A stretch of DNA of 64,000 nt from Candidatus Bathyarchaeia archaeon. Lineage in GTDB: Archaea; Thermoproteota; Bathyarchaeia; 40CM-2-53-6; CALIRQ01. The number at the start of each line of letters is the position of its first letter. The first letter of the stretch is position 1. The stretch is taken from the NCBI GenBank assembly GCA_038843675.1, contig JAWBRV010000006.1, positions 292 to 64,291 on the forward strand, written 5' to 3'. Under the pieces are notes generated by a model, which did not search any database, had not been told where the DNA came from, and worked only from the letters and a program-made list of their open reading frames with translations. This document shows positions 26,245 to 35,036 of this stretch, in pieces. A program made the position numbers and the translations under genes.

Positions 26245-26689
26245 CTAGATCGATCGATGTCCTAAGGATCCCCCGGGCTCTACCTCAAGGGGGATTGCAG
26301 CCGAAAAGAATTTGGGAATGGCAGGCTCGTTCGTATCCCTTTCCCGTTTTCGCGTAATCATGATCCTCTTCTCCGCTCCCGGAGGCACATATACCCAGAA
26401 CAGCTTTATCGTCTCCGAGCTCGTTGACGAACGTATGCCCAACGCCAAGCGGAACGTAGACTATCGCGCCTGACTGGAACGTTTCATCGCCTATTATCGC
26501 CTTCCCCTTCCCGGAGGCCGCGTAGAGTATCTCCTCGGAGGTGAGGTGCACGTGTTTGGGATGGGCCACCGTATGCGGATAGATTATGGTCGCGCCGAAC
26601 GTGGCCTATTTCGAGGCGAGGTTCCCCTCCACCTGCTCCGGCGACGCGAATATCTTTATGAATCGCTCATAGGGCTGTGGTAGTTTCAC
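26245..26689 (-). pseudogene. decayed cupin-domain gene (amber stop plus frameshift)
   Basis: Read from about GTG 26687-26689, the frame gives KLPQPYERFIKIFASPEQ, then an in-frame TAG, then ATFGATIIYPHTVAHPKHVH and the cupin core HPKHVHLTSEEILYAASGKG with VPLGVGHTFVNELGD. Just after ELGD the natural continuation, TIKLFWVYVPPGAEKRI, is in another frame, so one base has been lost near 26435-26440; that frame ends at 26245. Together they restore a single-domain cupin of about 147 residues. Two independent lesions suggest a true pseudogene, though sequencing errors are possible. The only intact pieces left are about 94 and 67 codons. Confidence 0.7.
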
Positions 26690-26839
26690 GCCCTTAACAT
26701 CGTGTTCGTTAATAATCGGTACAGGTGATCGCCTCGCGATCATGGGATCTGTGATTTCGCATAAAAGTTTTTCCAAGCTTGTTGGTCGCCCTCGTAGGAT
26801 GCAGTTTCCTGCCTAGGGTTGCGAGAGTAACCAGTTGAG

Positions 26840-27997
26840 CTACTTGGTCCTTATCTCGACTATATCCCGATCCATCAGGATATGGGAGGGCCCGACCCTC
26901 TCGCCCGGGTATTTGCTTGATGGCCCCCAAACCCTCGCGTATTTATAATTCTCCAAGAGCGAGGAATGTATTCTCTTTGCGAGATCTGCAACGCTAGATC
27001 CCGCCTTTAAGATGAATGGCTCCCCGCTCGGCTCCCGCTCATTCGGCTCCTTCGTATAAACCCTGATTATGCCCAATGCCCTCAACAGCTCGGGCCCTAT
27101 CAGGCCCAAGCCCTCCCCGGTCGAGGCTGAGACCTTTAGCACTGGGATCTTATCCCCGGCTATTTCCTTGAGCCGGGCGAATTTTTCGGGATCGGCCCCC
27201 AAATCGGATTTATTCGCCAATACGAGGCAGGGCTTGTAGATCTTCCGGATGCTCAGCAGGGCGTCCTCTATTTCCTCGAGGCTTACATTCCCTTGGATCC
27301 TGATGATCATGCCCCTCAGGCCCAGTCCGAGGACCAGCTTCTTGACGTCGTCAATTGTGCAACCCACCAGCCTCCCGGATGTGATTATCTTCGGCTCCCC
27401 AATGCCCTTCGCCCTCTCGACCTCCACGCTGGACCTTGGGGGAGTCGGGGATATCCCAGCGGCATCAAGATCCCTGAGTATCCAATCCAAATCGTTGGCG
27501 GGATCTCCGCCCAAATCCACCATTATAATTAGGCCGTCCGCCCTCCTGATCATATCGATCGCCTCCGCCTCCAATCCGCCCTCGACGAGCGCAGGCATCT
27601 CCACCAGCTGAAACCTTATGTCCTCGAACCGCATGACGCCGGGCGTTGGAACCCTCGTCGTGAATGGATGCGACGCTATCTCCGGCCTCGCGTTCGTCAA
27701 GGCCGATAGCAGGAGGCTCTTCCCGACGTTCGTCGGCCCAATGATCAATATCTGGGCGGCCCCCTCCTTCTCCAAAACGGGCTTGGAGGGGCCCTTCCTC
27801 CTCTCCCTCCGCTCCTCCAGCTCCGCCCTAAGGGCGGCTATCTTCCTCTTCACCTGATCCCTTAGCCTCTCGTTGCCCTTATGCTTCGGTATGGCCGATA
27901 GGAACTCTTGAAGGGCCTTGATCTTCTCCTCCGGGTCCTTTATGGCGATGGCCCTCTCCCACTTCGCCTTCGCCTCGGCGGTGAGGTTGGCCGGCAT
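26840..27997 (-). CDS. OBG/DRG-like GTPase with TGS domain and divergent G3 motif
   Basis: 385 residues: an N-terminal helical basic region (to about 80), a GTPase domain, and a C-terminal TGS domain (about 315-385: ILKAGSSVADLAKRIHSSL). G1 is GPTNVGKS and G4 is NKSD, both intact. The G3 motif, normally DxPG in this family, reads VEMPALVEGG, with Glu for Asp and Ala for Gly. The protein relates to the Rbg/DRG and YchF group linked to translation, but it is not a standard DRG. ATG 27997 is preceded by TATA GGATAAAAGG at about 28029-28042; the frame is open further upstream but lies over that promoter. Confidence 0.82.
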   Translation of the reverse strand: MPANLTAEAKAKWERAIAIKDPEEKIKALQEFLSAIPKHKGNERLRDQVKRKIAALRAELEERRERRKGPSKPVLEKEGAAQILIIGPTNVGKSLLLSALTNARPEIASHPFTTRVPTPGVMRFEDIRFQLVEMPALVEGGLEAEAIDMIRRADGLIIMVDLGGDPANDLDWILRDLDAAGISPTPPRSSVEVERAKGIGEPKIITSGRLVGCTIDDVKKLVLGLGLRGMIIRIQGNVSLEEIEDALLSIRKIYKPCLVLANKSDLGADPEKFARLKEIAGDKIPVLKVSASTGEGLGLIGPELLRALGIIRVYTKEPNEREPSGEPFILKAGSSVADLAKRIHSSLLENYKYARVWGPSSKYPGERVGPSHILMDRDIVEIRTK

Positions 27998-28291
27998 CCC
28001 TGGCGCCCCGATGGGATTTTGAAAGGGGGCCCTTTTATCCCTGTCCCTCGGCGATCCTATCCCTTTGCCGCCATCCCATCGCCGCTTTAGCCCTTTTCGG
28101 TCCCGAAGATTAACGATCCAAGGCCTCGATGCTCGATCCCAGTTCCCATATCGGCTCCCCGCCATGGTCGATCCCGGACCGGGATGGGCTTTCTAGGGGT
28201 CCATGGCGATCGCCCGACTTAGGATTTGGCTGGGGGGCGAAGAGCCAACGAAAGATAGGCTTATTAATAAAACCCGCCCATGACCTAAAAC

Positions 28292-29787
28292 ATGGGGCTT
28301 CGCTCAAATCAAAACTCATTACAATATTAATGGCGCTTCTCCTTTTAGTCCATGGCTTCCCCATTGTCGATGCGGCACCGAGCGGTTCCATAGGCGCCCC
28401 CAGTGGGTCCGTTGCGGATAACGTATTAGTGCTAGGCCAAACGGAGCAGGTCACCATCACCTTCAGGAATACGGCGGGGGCCAGCATCGACGACGTCGCC
28501 TCTACGATTCAATACATCGCCCTCGCCGCCGCGAACCTCAACCCAATGCGCGCGAGGATCGATCCCCTTACGGCCTCATGGGAGATATACAGGCCGGATA
28601 ATACCATGAGGGCCAGCGGGACCGTTGTTGGCTCCAAGGAGGCGAACGCCATTTATTCTCCCCACTCCACCACCCAAGGAGTTTACTTATACGTCTGGCG
28701 GATCGGGCCTCCCAGCGATGGCCTTGACGCCTATACCGATCCGAGTCAATTCAACGACGCGCTCAGGGTTTTGAGGCCGGGGGAGTCTATAAGATTGACG
28801 ATTACCGTGAAATGCGAGAATGAGTTTGGCCAATCCTTGGTTGGCGACTCCGTGTTCTGGTTCTTCTTCAGGGCCACCGAGGCCCATTATGGAGCGGGCA
28901 ACTATCCTGCTAGCATCGGCGATATTCCCCCCGAGCATAGGATGAACCTATACTATTCCAATGGATTTTGGCTACCGTTGCACAACAGCTACGACCCGTA
29001 CGATCCCGACATAAATACGGGGCACAACTTCGGCCAAAACTCTTGGACGAGGGGCCCGACGAAAAACGCCTTCGCCAAAGCGAATAAGATGGTCCATCAG
29101 AAGCCCCCTGAAGATCCGCCAGCCCTCAAATATTCGTTTCACATATGCGGCATAAAATTCCACGATGTTAATGGTAATGGCAAATATGACGTCGATACAG
29201 AGGGAGTTGGCATTGAGCCCGGGATCAATGGCATTGAGGTCGTCCTCTTGGGCGCGGATGGAAAAACGAAGGCCGAGGAATATTATCCCGGGGCCTTCAC
29301 ATACCCTCCCCCCGAGGGAAATCCCCTATTAACGGGCGAGAACGGTCTCCCGGGGGCCTATTGTTTCAATATGGAGAACGTAAATCCGAATGGGGGCGTT
29401 AATGGAGGCAAGACATACATATTCTACGTCAAATTGATAGAGAAAGCGGGGTGGAGCGCGACCACTCCAACAATCGTAGGGCCAATAATATTGGAGGCGG
29501 ATGAGGATGGGCCTTATGAGCGCCTCGATGTCCACTTCGGGAACGCCCCCTCAGCTATAACCACAACAGCTACTACGATCACCACAACAACTACGGCGAC
29601 CGCCCCGCCCCCACCGCCGCCACCGCCCCCCTCCTCGCGCAGGAGGCTCGTCGGAGGATACCTGATGCCCACCGATGGGCTCGCCGTGCTGGCGCCTTAC
29701 TTGGCCCCGATAGGCTCGGCCTTCGCTGTGGCATTGGCCGTGACCCTCATTAGGCGGAGGCGCAAGGCCTCACGCGGCATCCCATAG
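28292..29787 (+). CDS. secreted cell-surface protein with SdrD-type B domain (start frameshifted)
   Basis: About 500 residues. Signal peptide KLITILMALLLLVHGFPIVDA, a beta-rich N-terminal region, a Cna_B/SdrD-like segment with the calcium-type loop FHDVNGNGKYDVDTEG (about residue 345), a Thr-rich then poly-Pro linker, a membrane helix (PYLAPIGSAFAVALAVTLI) and a basic end. TATA TTATTAATAAAA (28261-28272) places the transcript start at ATG 28292, but that frame stops at once. If the GGGG at 28294-28297 had one more G, the ATG would read MGASLKSKLITILMALL into the long frame. The only intact in-frame ATG is 28330, which gives a signal peptide without its basic end. Confidence 0.72.
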
Positions 29788-29798
29788 GGAGGCCATGG

Positions 29799-29993
29799 AT
29801 GGCCGGGCGCAAGGGGCGTTCTATGCCCAAGAGGCTCGGGGTTAAGCCCCATCAGGCTAGGCTTATGGCCATAGGCCTGTTCTTCGCCTCGATCCCATAC
29901 TTGGCCTTCGCCCCCCAGCCAATCCTCAGGGGCGTCCAAGGAGCGCGACCGAAACGGCCAGATATGTCCTATCAAATCCCGGACCGATTATAA
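29799..29993 (+). CDS. possible small membrane protein
   Basis: 64-codon ORF that begins 11 bp after the surface protein gene. Its N-terminus is strongly basic (MAGRKGRSMPKRLGVKPHQ) and is followed by a hydrophobic stretch (LMAIGLFFASIPYLAFA), so a one-helix membrane protein is possible. The tail is basic and polar. There is no convincing ribosome binding site and I do not recognise the sequence; it may be a chance frame. Confidence 0.3.
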   Translation: MAGRKGRSMPKRLGVKPHQARLMAIGLFFASIPYLAFAPQPILRGVQGARPKRPDMSYQIPDRL

Positions 29994-30185
29994 ACATGAG
30001 CGCCTCTGATCTCTAGAGATGGTGTCAGAAAGGTTCTGAAAATATCCAAAACCCTAGGTTCAGAAAAGTTCATCCTATTGAGGATGGTTGAGGGCATCGA
30101 GGAGGGGCCCATTTGGGTGTACCCAGTTTATTTAACTGAGAAATTATTGGAGAAGATTTGAAGGATCTCGAATCCTCGACGCGCT
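29994..30185. other. non-coding stretch with small palindromes
   Basis: No gene is seen. It contains a perfect 12-bp palindrome ATCTCTAGAGAT (30009-30020), two similar direct segments GGTTCTGAAAATATCC and GGTTCAGAAAAGTTCATCC (about 30032-30075), a short GGGTGTACCC palindrome (30115-30124) and a TATA-like GTTTATTTAAC at 30126-30136. It lies between a plus-strand and a minus-strand gene, so it is a convergent terminator region. Confidence 0.4.
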
Positions 30186-30974
30186 TCAACGCCCGGCCCT
30201 GATGGCTTCCTCCCGCTCGCGGCAGCCCTTCAAATAGCTCTCGGCGGCCGATGCCAAGAAGTTGGTCACGCCCGTGCAAAGGTACTGGAAGCCGACCCTT
30301 CGCCAGCGCTCGTAGGCGGCCGGGTCCCTAGCTATGGTCCCCGCGGCCTTCCCGGCGGCGATCGCCATCCTCCCAACGCGCTCTATCGTCGCCAATACCT
30401 CCGGATGGGAGGGTTGGCCGGGATAGCCCATCGAGGACGAAAGATCCGTTGGGCCAATGAATATGGCGTCTATGCCCTCGACCTTGACTATATCGGCGGC
30501 GTTCCTGACGGCATCGACCGTTTCCACTTGCACTATCACCAACGTCTCCTCGTTCGCCATCCTGACGTAATCCCCCAAGGGCCGGTCGATGCCATATCCC
30601 GCCGCCCTAACGGCCGCCAAGCCCCGGCGCCCCATCGGCGGATACTTCGCAGACCTCACGACAGCCTCCGCCTCCGCCACTGAGTTGACCAAGGGGATCT
30701 GGATGCCCATCGCCCCCGCATCCAAATAACGCAATATATTCTGCTGCAAGTTCAGGGCGATGCGCACCAAGGGCGTTATGCCGACGGCCTCGGCGGCCCG
30801 CACCATATGCTCCACCGTCTCCAGATCCGGTATCCCATGCTCGGCGTCTATTATGGCGAAATCGAAGCCCAATAGGCCCAGTATCTCAATGGCCGCCGGG
30901 GAGGGTATATTGCAAAAGGCCCCGATGACCGCCTCCCCGCTTCGGAGCTTCTCCTTGACCGGGTTCCTACGCAT
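30186..30974 (-). CDS. HpcH/HpaI-family class II aldolase
   Basis: 262-residue TIM-barrel aldolase with metal-dependent pyruvate enolate chemistry. Visible signatures are GFDFAIIDAEHGIPD, IPLVNSVAEAEAVVRSAKYPP, GRRGLAAVRAAGYG (with the conserved Arg) and VQVETVDAVRNAADI, where Glu is a metal ligand. GPTDLSSSMGYPGQ follows. Homologs cleave 4-hydroxy-2-oxo acids such as 2-keto-3-deoxy sugar acids or 4-hydroxy-2-oxoheptanedioate. The neighbouring enolase-superfamily dehydratase, on the same strand, supports 2-keto-3-deoxy sugar acid cleavage. ATG 30974 is preceded by GAAGG. Confidence 0.87.
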   Translation of the reverse strand: MRRNPVKEKLRSGEAVIGAFCNIPSPAAIEILGLLGFDFAIIDAEHGIPDLETVEHMVRAAEAVGITPLVRIALNLQQNILRYLDAGAMGIQIPLVNSVAEAEAVVRSAKYPPMGRRGLAAVRAAGYGIDRPLGDYVRMANEETLVIVQVETVDAVRNAADIVKVEGIDAIFIGPTDLSSSMGYPGQPSHPEVLATIERVGRMAIAAGKAAGTIARDPAAYERWRRVGFQYLCTGVTNFLASAAESYLKGCREREEAIRAGR

Positions 30975-31095
30975 CAATGCGCCTTCAACCGCCAAACCCC
31001 AAGCCCGGCTTGGGATCGCATCCCCTACGCCCTTTTGGCCCTTTTAGCCTTTATCCCATTCCGCTGGGGCATAGGAATGGCTGGCGATCCAATCA

Positions 31096-32241
31096 TCAAA
31101 CGTACGCGGGCCCATCGATGCCCGGATGATCCTCGACGAAGCCCTCGTCGATCTCTATGCCGAGCCCGGGCCCCTCGGGAGGCTCAAGGAAGCCATCTAC
31201 GGCCCTTATGGGGTTCTTCAGGAGGCCCGTTATCAACGGATTATCCCCCGGGGGCTCGTATTCGGCGATCAAGGCGTTTGGGACGCTGACGAGGAGGTGG
31301 AGCGCCGCCGCCATCCCAACGCCGGAGGGGTATATATGGGGCGCGAGGGATATGCCCCAAGCATCCGCCATCGCGGCTATCTTCCTCAGCTCGGTTACCC
31401 CTCCCGATTTCGTCACATCGGGCTGGGCTATGTCTATGAGGCCCCATTGGATGAGGGGCTGGAAGCCGAATCGGGTGAAGTGGTTCTCCCCGGCCGCTAT
31501 CGGGATCCTCGCCCTTTTGGCCAAGGCCCTATATGGGGCGAGCCTGTCGGATGGGAAGGGCTCCTCGAGCCAAGCAACCCCCAGCTCTGCCAATCGATCA
31601 GCCAGCCTGATCGCCTCCTTCGCCGACGAATAGCGAGAATTGGCATCGACCATTAGATCCACCTTATCCCCGAGCCCCTCCCTCGCGGCCCTGACCAGCT
31701 CGACGTCCTCATCGACCCCGCGCCCGATCCTGAGCTTCAAGGCCGTGAACCCCTCGCTGACGTAGCGACGCGCCTCCCCCAAGAGCTCCTCGATCCCCTT
31801 CCATCCCAGCGCCAGCCCGCCGACGTAGGCCCTGATCTTTGGGCGGTACCTCCCGCCCAATAGGTTATAGAGGGGCTGGCCCAAGGCCTTCCCCAATAGG
31901 TCCCAAAGCGCTATATCGACTCCGCTCAGGGCTATGATGCCGGCCGAGCCCACGCCATGGGTTGGTGATGCTGGGGAATATTGGGAATAAAGCGTTTGCC
32001 AAATCAGCTCTATCTGGAACGGGTCCCTCCCGAGCAAAAGGGGCCTTAGGTTGGCGTTGATGAGTTTCTCGATGACCGTGGGCGATTTCGCGTGATGCGC
32101 CTCCCCTATGCCTACGAGCCCATCCCCAGTTTCGATCCTCACCAGGACCGTGTCCCTCTTGACGAACCTCCCAAACCCGGCCCTCGCCTCGCCCTCGAGG
32201 GGGACTGAAACGGCCCTAGCCACAACATTGCGTATCTCCAT
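31096..32241 (-). CDS. enolase-superfamily sugar acid dehydratase (mandelate racemase group)
   Basis: 381 residues: N-terminal capping domain with a flexible loop, then the barrel. Catalytic landmarks are KLRIG (general base Lys), the metal-binding trio LMVDANSRYS, WLEEPFP and IAAGENHF, and APHIYPSGVG with the His of the C-terminal strand. These are features of acid sugar dehydratases such as galactonate, gluconate or rhamnonate dehydratase. It lies 121 bp upstream of the HpcH/HpaI aldolase on the same strand, and dehydration followed by retro-aldol cleavage is a common sugar acid route. Substrate not readable. Confidence 0.88.
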   Translation of the reverse strand: MEIRNVVARAVSVPLEGEARAGFGRFVKRDTVLVRIETGDGLVGIGEAHHAKSPTVIEKLINANLRPLLLGRDPFQIELIWQTLYSQYSPASPTHGVGSAGIIALSGVDIALWDLLGKALGQPLYNLLGGRYRPKIRAYVGGLALGWKGIEELLGEARRYVSEGFTALKLRIGRGVDEDVELVRAAREGLGDKVDLMVDANSRYSSAKEAIRLADRLAELGVAWLEEPFPSDRLAPYRALAKRARIPIAAGENHFTRFGFQPLIQWGLIDIAQPDVTKSGGVTELRKIAAMADAWGISLAPHIYPSGVGMAAALHLLVSVPNALIAEYEPPGDNPLITGLLKNPIRAVDGFLEPPEGPGLGIEIDEGFVEDHPGIDGPAYV

Positions 32242-32454
32242 TTTGGATTCCCCCGACTATTTGGATGATTAACGCGTTGTTTTAATAAATCCGCCCTCAA
32301 TTTTTACCATCACTCCTCAGGGTTATGCGAAGATTGATTTGAAATTTTCGCGGCGTAAATTGGAAATTCGGATCCTCAAGGCAAAGAGAAATGATGCAAC
32401 GAATGATCTTGGCATAATTAAAGAAAGATAGGGAAGAGTCGATCCTCCTAGATT
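32242..32454. other. AT-rich intergenic region
   Basis: About 210 bp with no gene that I can support. It is clearly more AT-rich than its surroundings (for example TTGTTTTAATAAATCC near 32275-32290, the probable TATA for the dehydratase on the minus strand) and separates two minus-strand genes. Confidence 0.4.
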
Positions 32455-33498
32455 CTAATACTTCTTCCATACTATTTTGAAGAGCCTTAACCAATTTTCT
32501 CCCAATATTTTTTTGATCTCATTCTCAGAATATCCTTGAGCCATTAAGCCCCTTGTTATATTGATTATGCCACTGACGTGATCTTCTATTCCCTTAGCGA
32601 CTCTGTTCTCATAAGTGTAATGGCGGACTAGCTCTGGGTATTGCGATGCCCAAGCTTCGAAATCCCCCTTTGGCCATCCCGGTGATAAATCTAGCCCTAG
32701 GCCGACGTGGTCTATCCCGACTAGGTCGACCATGTGGACGAGATGGGCTATATAATCATCAACCGTGGGCCTAACCCCCTTCTTGAGCTCGCAGAATGGA
32801 GACCAAGCGAAAACACCTATGATCCCGCCTTTTTCAGCGACGGCCTTGATCACTTCCTCAGGCTTATTCCTGAAGCCGTCGCACATAGTCCTACTTGCCG
32901 CATGCGTGATCGCCACAGGATCCTTGGAGCATTCCGTTGCGTCCAGCGTTGTCTTGTCGCTACAATGTGAGAGGTCTATTAATACACCAAGCTTGTTGCA
33001 TTCCTCCACGATCCTTTCGCCAAAGTATGTAAGGCCCGAGTCGATCCGGTTATATCCCTCATAGCATCCCGAGCCGGCGTAGTTTTGCTCATAATAGGCT
33101 ATCTGAAGGATTCTCACGCCGAGCTTGTGGAACGCCTCCAATAACCTCAAATCGTGCTCTATCGGCGTAGTGTTCTGGAATCCCCCTATGATCGCGATCG
33201 CATTTTTTGCCTTCGCCTTCTCGATATCCTCCGCCTCATTCACGAGCAATAGCTTATCGCTCCCCAGAATAGTCTTGCGCCATTCGGCGACCCTGCTGAA
33301 GGCCAAGCCGCTCTCTGCGGATGGTTCCGCCATCGTCACATGAATCCCCGTAACAACCCCAGCGGCCAGCAATCGGTCTATATATGAAATATCGGTCAGC
33401 GTTGGAATATAAGTCAGGGCATCTATCACTATCGATTTCTTAACGATGTCCATGGCATCGTCTTCTTTGACTTGGGTATAGGTTCTTATTTGACGCAT
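32455..33498 (-). CDS. membrane dipeptidase (M19) family protein with altered metal site
   Basis: 347 residues of the renal dipeptidase fold. GVLIDLSHCSDKTTLD and PVAITHAASRTMCDGFRNKP keep the two later metal-ligand His residues of M19 enzymes, and GIDHVGLGLDLSPG keeps the C-terminal signature. However, the N-terminal H-x-D pair that normally holds the first metal is replaced by IVIDALTYIPTLTD, with no His. The Glu bridge may be in AYYEQNYAGSGCYE. Activity may thus differ from dipeptidase. It lies 26 bp from the symporter on the same strand, suggesting substrate uptake and processing. Start may be ATG 33498 or 33453. Confidence 0.8.
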   Translation of the reverse strand: MRQIRTYTQVKEDDAMDIVKKSIVIDALTYIPTLTDISYIDRLLAAGVVTGIHVTMAEPSAESGLAFSRVAEWRKTILGSDKLLLVNEAEDIEKAKAKNAIAIIGGFQNTTPIEHDLRLLEAFHKLGVRILQIAYYEQNYAGSGCYEGYNRIDSGLTYFGERIVEECNKLGVLIDLSHCSDKTTLDATECSKDPVAITHAASRTMCDGFRNKPEEVIKAVAEKGGIIGVFAWSPFCELKKGVRPTVDDYIAHLVHMVDLVGIDHVGLGLDLSPGWPKGDFEAWASQYPELVRHYTYENRVAKGIEDHVSGIINITRGLMAQGYSENEIKKILGENWLRLFKIVWKKY

Positions 33499-33523
33499 CC
33501 TAGGTCGCCCCAGATCCCATTTC

Positions 33524-35032
33524 TTAGGGGAGTAATTCCGCGGCCACCTTGGGAACGGCGCTTTCGCCCTTCAGCTTAAGGACGATGGGGTTCACAATGA
33601 GGAACGCTAGGAGAGATGCTAGGATGCCGAAGGTCCCATCAACCGCGTAGCCCAAGCCCGGCCCTACTCCAGGCGTGGAGCACCACGTGAATCCTATCAG
33701 CCCGGCCAAGGCCGAAGCCAGAGCGGCTTGTGACGTAGCCTTTTTGTAATAGAGAGCGATCCCCATGGGGACAAGTAGCGCAGACATCATCCATCCGGCC
33801 ACGTAATACATGAGGAGGCTCAGGAGAGGCGGCGGGGAGATGAAGGTCCAAGCCGCGCCTATCAATATGAAGACGAAAACCATTACCCGGCTGATGAGTA
33901 GCGCGTTGTTTACGACCTTTGGATCGTCCTGTTTCGCTCTCCTCAAGATCCTGCGGTATATATCGTTGCCGAGCGCAAGCCCAGCAGCGTGGACCACGTG
34001 ATCCACCGTGGACATGATTGCGGCCAATATCGCCACAAGCCCTACGACCACCAAGGCCGGATGCAGAAACCTCACTATAAGCTCGGGGACGACCATATCG
34101 GCTCCGTAGGGCGGTGTGGCCGAAATCCCCATGGCCCTCGCAGCGCCGCCGCACCACCAAAGGATTATTTCGAATGTCTGGCCAGCTTGAAAGCCTATCA
34201 GGAACTTGAGGACCTCGCGCCAGTACTCTTTGCCACCCCTCAGGGCTAGCCATTTGTTGTTATAGAATGGCATGGAGGCATAGAATCCGAACCAATATGG
34301 GAATAGGCAGGCGGCGAATAGGGGAGTCCACCACTTGTAAAATGGTTGCGCCAGCCCTGGATCGATCTTGGCCAAACCAGCGCTCATGCCCTCGAACCCG
34401 CCCACGGCGCTAAGTACCACGGGCACCAAGGCGATCGATATCAATATCATGAAGGCGGCTTGGAAAACGTCCGTAAGGGCTGCGGCGAGCATTCCCCCCA
34501 CCACTACGTAAATCAGGATTACGATGGCTGAAACCAAAACTCCGACTTCGAATGGACCTGCTACAATGTATCGGAAAAGGGTACCAGAACCTTTAAACTG
34601 GGCTATCATCCACCCAACCGTGATGACCATTAATACTATTGAGATTATCAGCCTCAAGATCGTGCCGCATATTCCGCCATATCTAAATTCTATATAATCC
34701 TGCAGGGTTAGGGCGCCAAGTTTCTCGCCTTGCCACCTCATCCTCCTAGTAAATAATATAATGGCTATCACGGGTCCAATTGTGGTAGACATTGGCAACC
34801 ACCAGAAGGACCAGCCGAAGGTATACATAAGGGCCGGGACGCCCATATAGGCGCTGGCGCTACCCCAAGTCGCAAAGCCGCTCAGACCCCATGCGAAGCC
34901 CGATAGCCACCTTCCCCCCAGCGCGTAGCCTTCCAGAGTCTTTGAATGCTTAGCGGCTCTTTGGCCCAACCATAGGAGTACGCCAATGTAAATCGCGAGA
35001 AATGCTATGACATATACAGTCAACTCCGCCAT
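33524..35032 (-). CDS. sodium:solute symporter (SSS family)
   Basis: 502-residue transporter. It starts MAELTVYVIAFLAIYIGVLL (ATG 35032, after GGAGGGC), and has YALGGRWLSGFAWGLSGFAT at TM2, the region DVFQAAFMILISIALVP in the middle, and AAIMSTVDHVVHAAGLALGNDIYR with the conserved Ser and Asp near TM8-9. The codon mix here is visibly more AT-rich than in the flanking his or pgk genes, which may indicate transfer. It is preceded by a 34-residue membrane protein gene and followed by the M19-like protein gene. A peptide or cyclic peptide substrate is only a guess. Confidence 0.88.
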   Translation of the reverse strand: MAELTVYVIAFLAIYIGVLLWLGQRAAKHSKTLEGYALGGRWLSGFAWGLSGFATWGSASAYMGVPALMYTFGWSFWWLPMSTTIGPVIAIILFTRRMRWQGEKLGALTLQDYIEFRYGGICGTILRLIISIVLMVITVGWMIAQFKGSGTLFRYIVAGPFEVGVLVSAIVILIYVVVGGMLAAALTDVFQAAFMILISIALVPVVLSAVGGFEGMSAGLAKIDPGLAQPFYKWWTPLFAACLFPYWFGFYASMPFYNNKWLALRGGKEYWREVLKFLIGFQAGQTFEIILWWCGGAARAMGISATPPYGADMVVPELIVRFLHPALVVVGLVAILAAIMSTVDHVVHAAGLALGNDIYRRILRRAKQDDPKVVNNALLISRVMVFVFILIGAAWTFISPPPLLSLLMYYVAGWMMSALLVPMGIALYYKKATSQAALASALAGLIGFTWCSTPGVGPGLGYAVDGTFGILASLLAFLIVNPIVLKLKGESAVPKVAAELLP

Positions 35033-35036
35033 ATGT

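Noticed and set aside
26600-26620. TAG in the cupin frame as a pyrrolysine codon
   Set aside because: There is a second lesion (frameshift) in the same gene, no pyl genes are visible, and cupins are not known Pyl proteins.
26760-26880. tRNA-like stretch on the minus strand (a CCAAG arm, TAGCTCAACTGGTTA like a D-arm)
   Set aside because: There is no T-arm of the TTCGANT type, the anticodon arm does not fold, and the D-arm-like bases are the stop region of the GTPase gene.
28171-28185. Perfect hairpin ATCCCGG-A-CCGGGAT before the surface protein gene
   Set aside because: It lies upstream of the TATA element, between divergent genes, and is short; I see no reason to give it a function.
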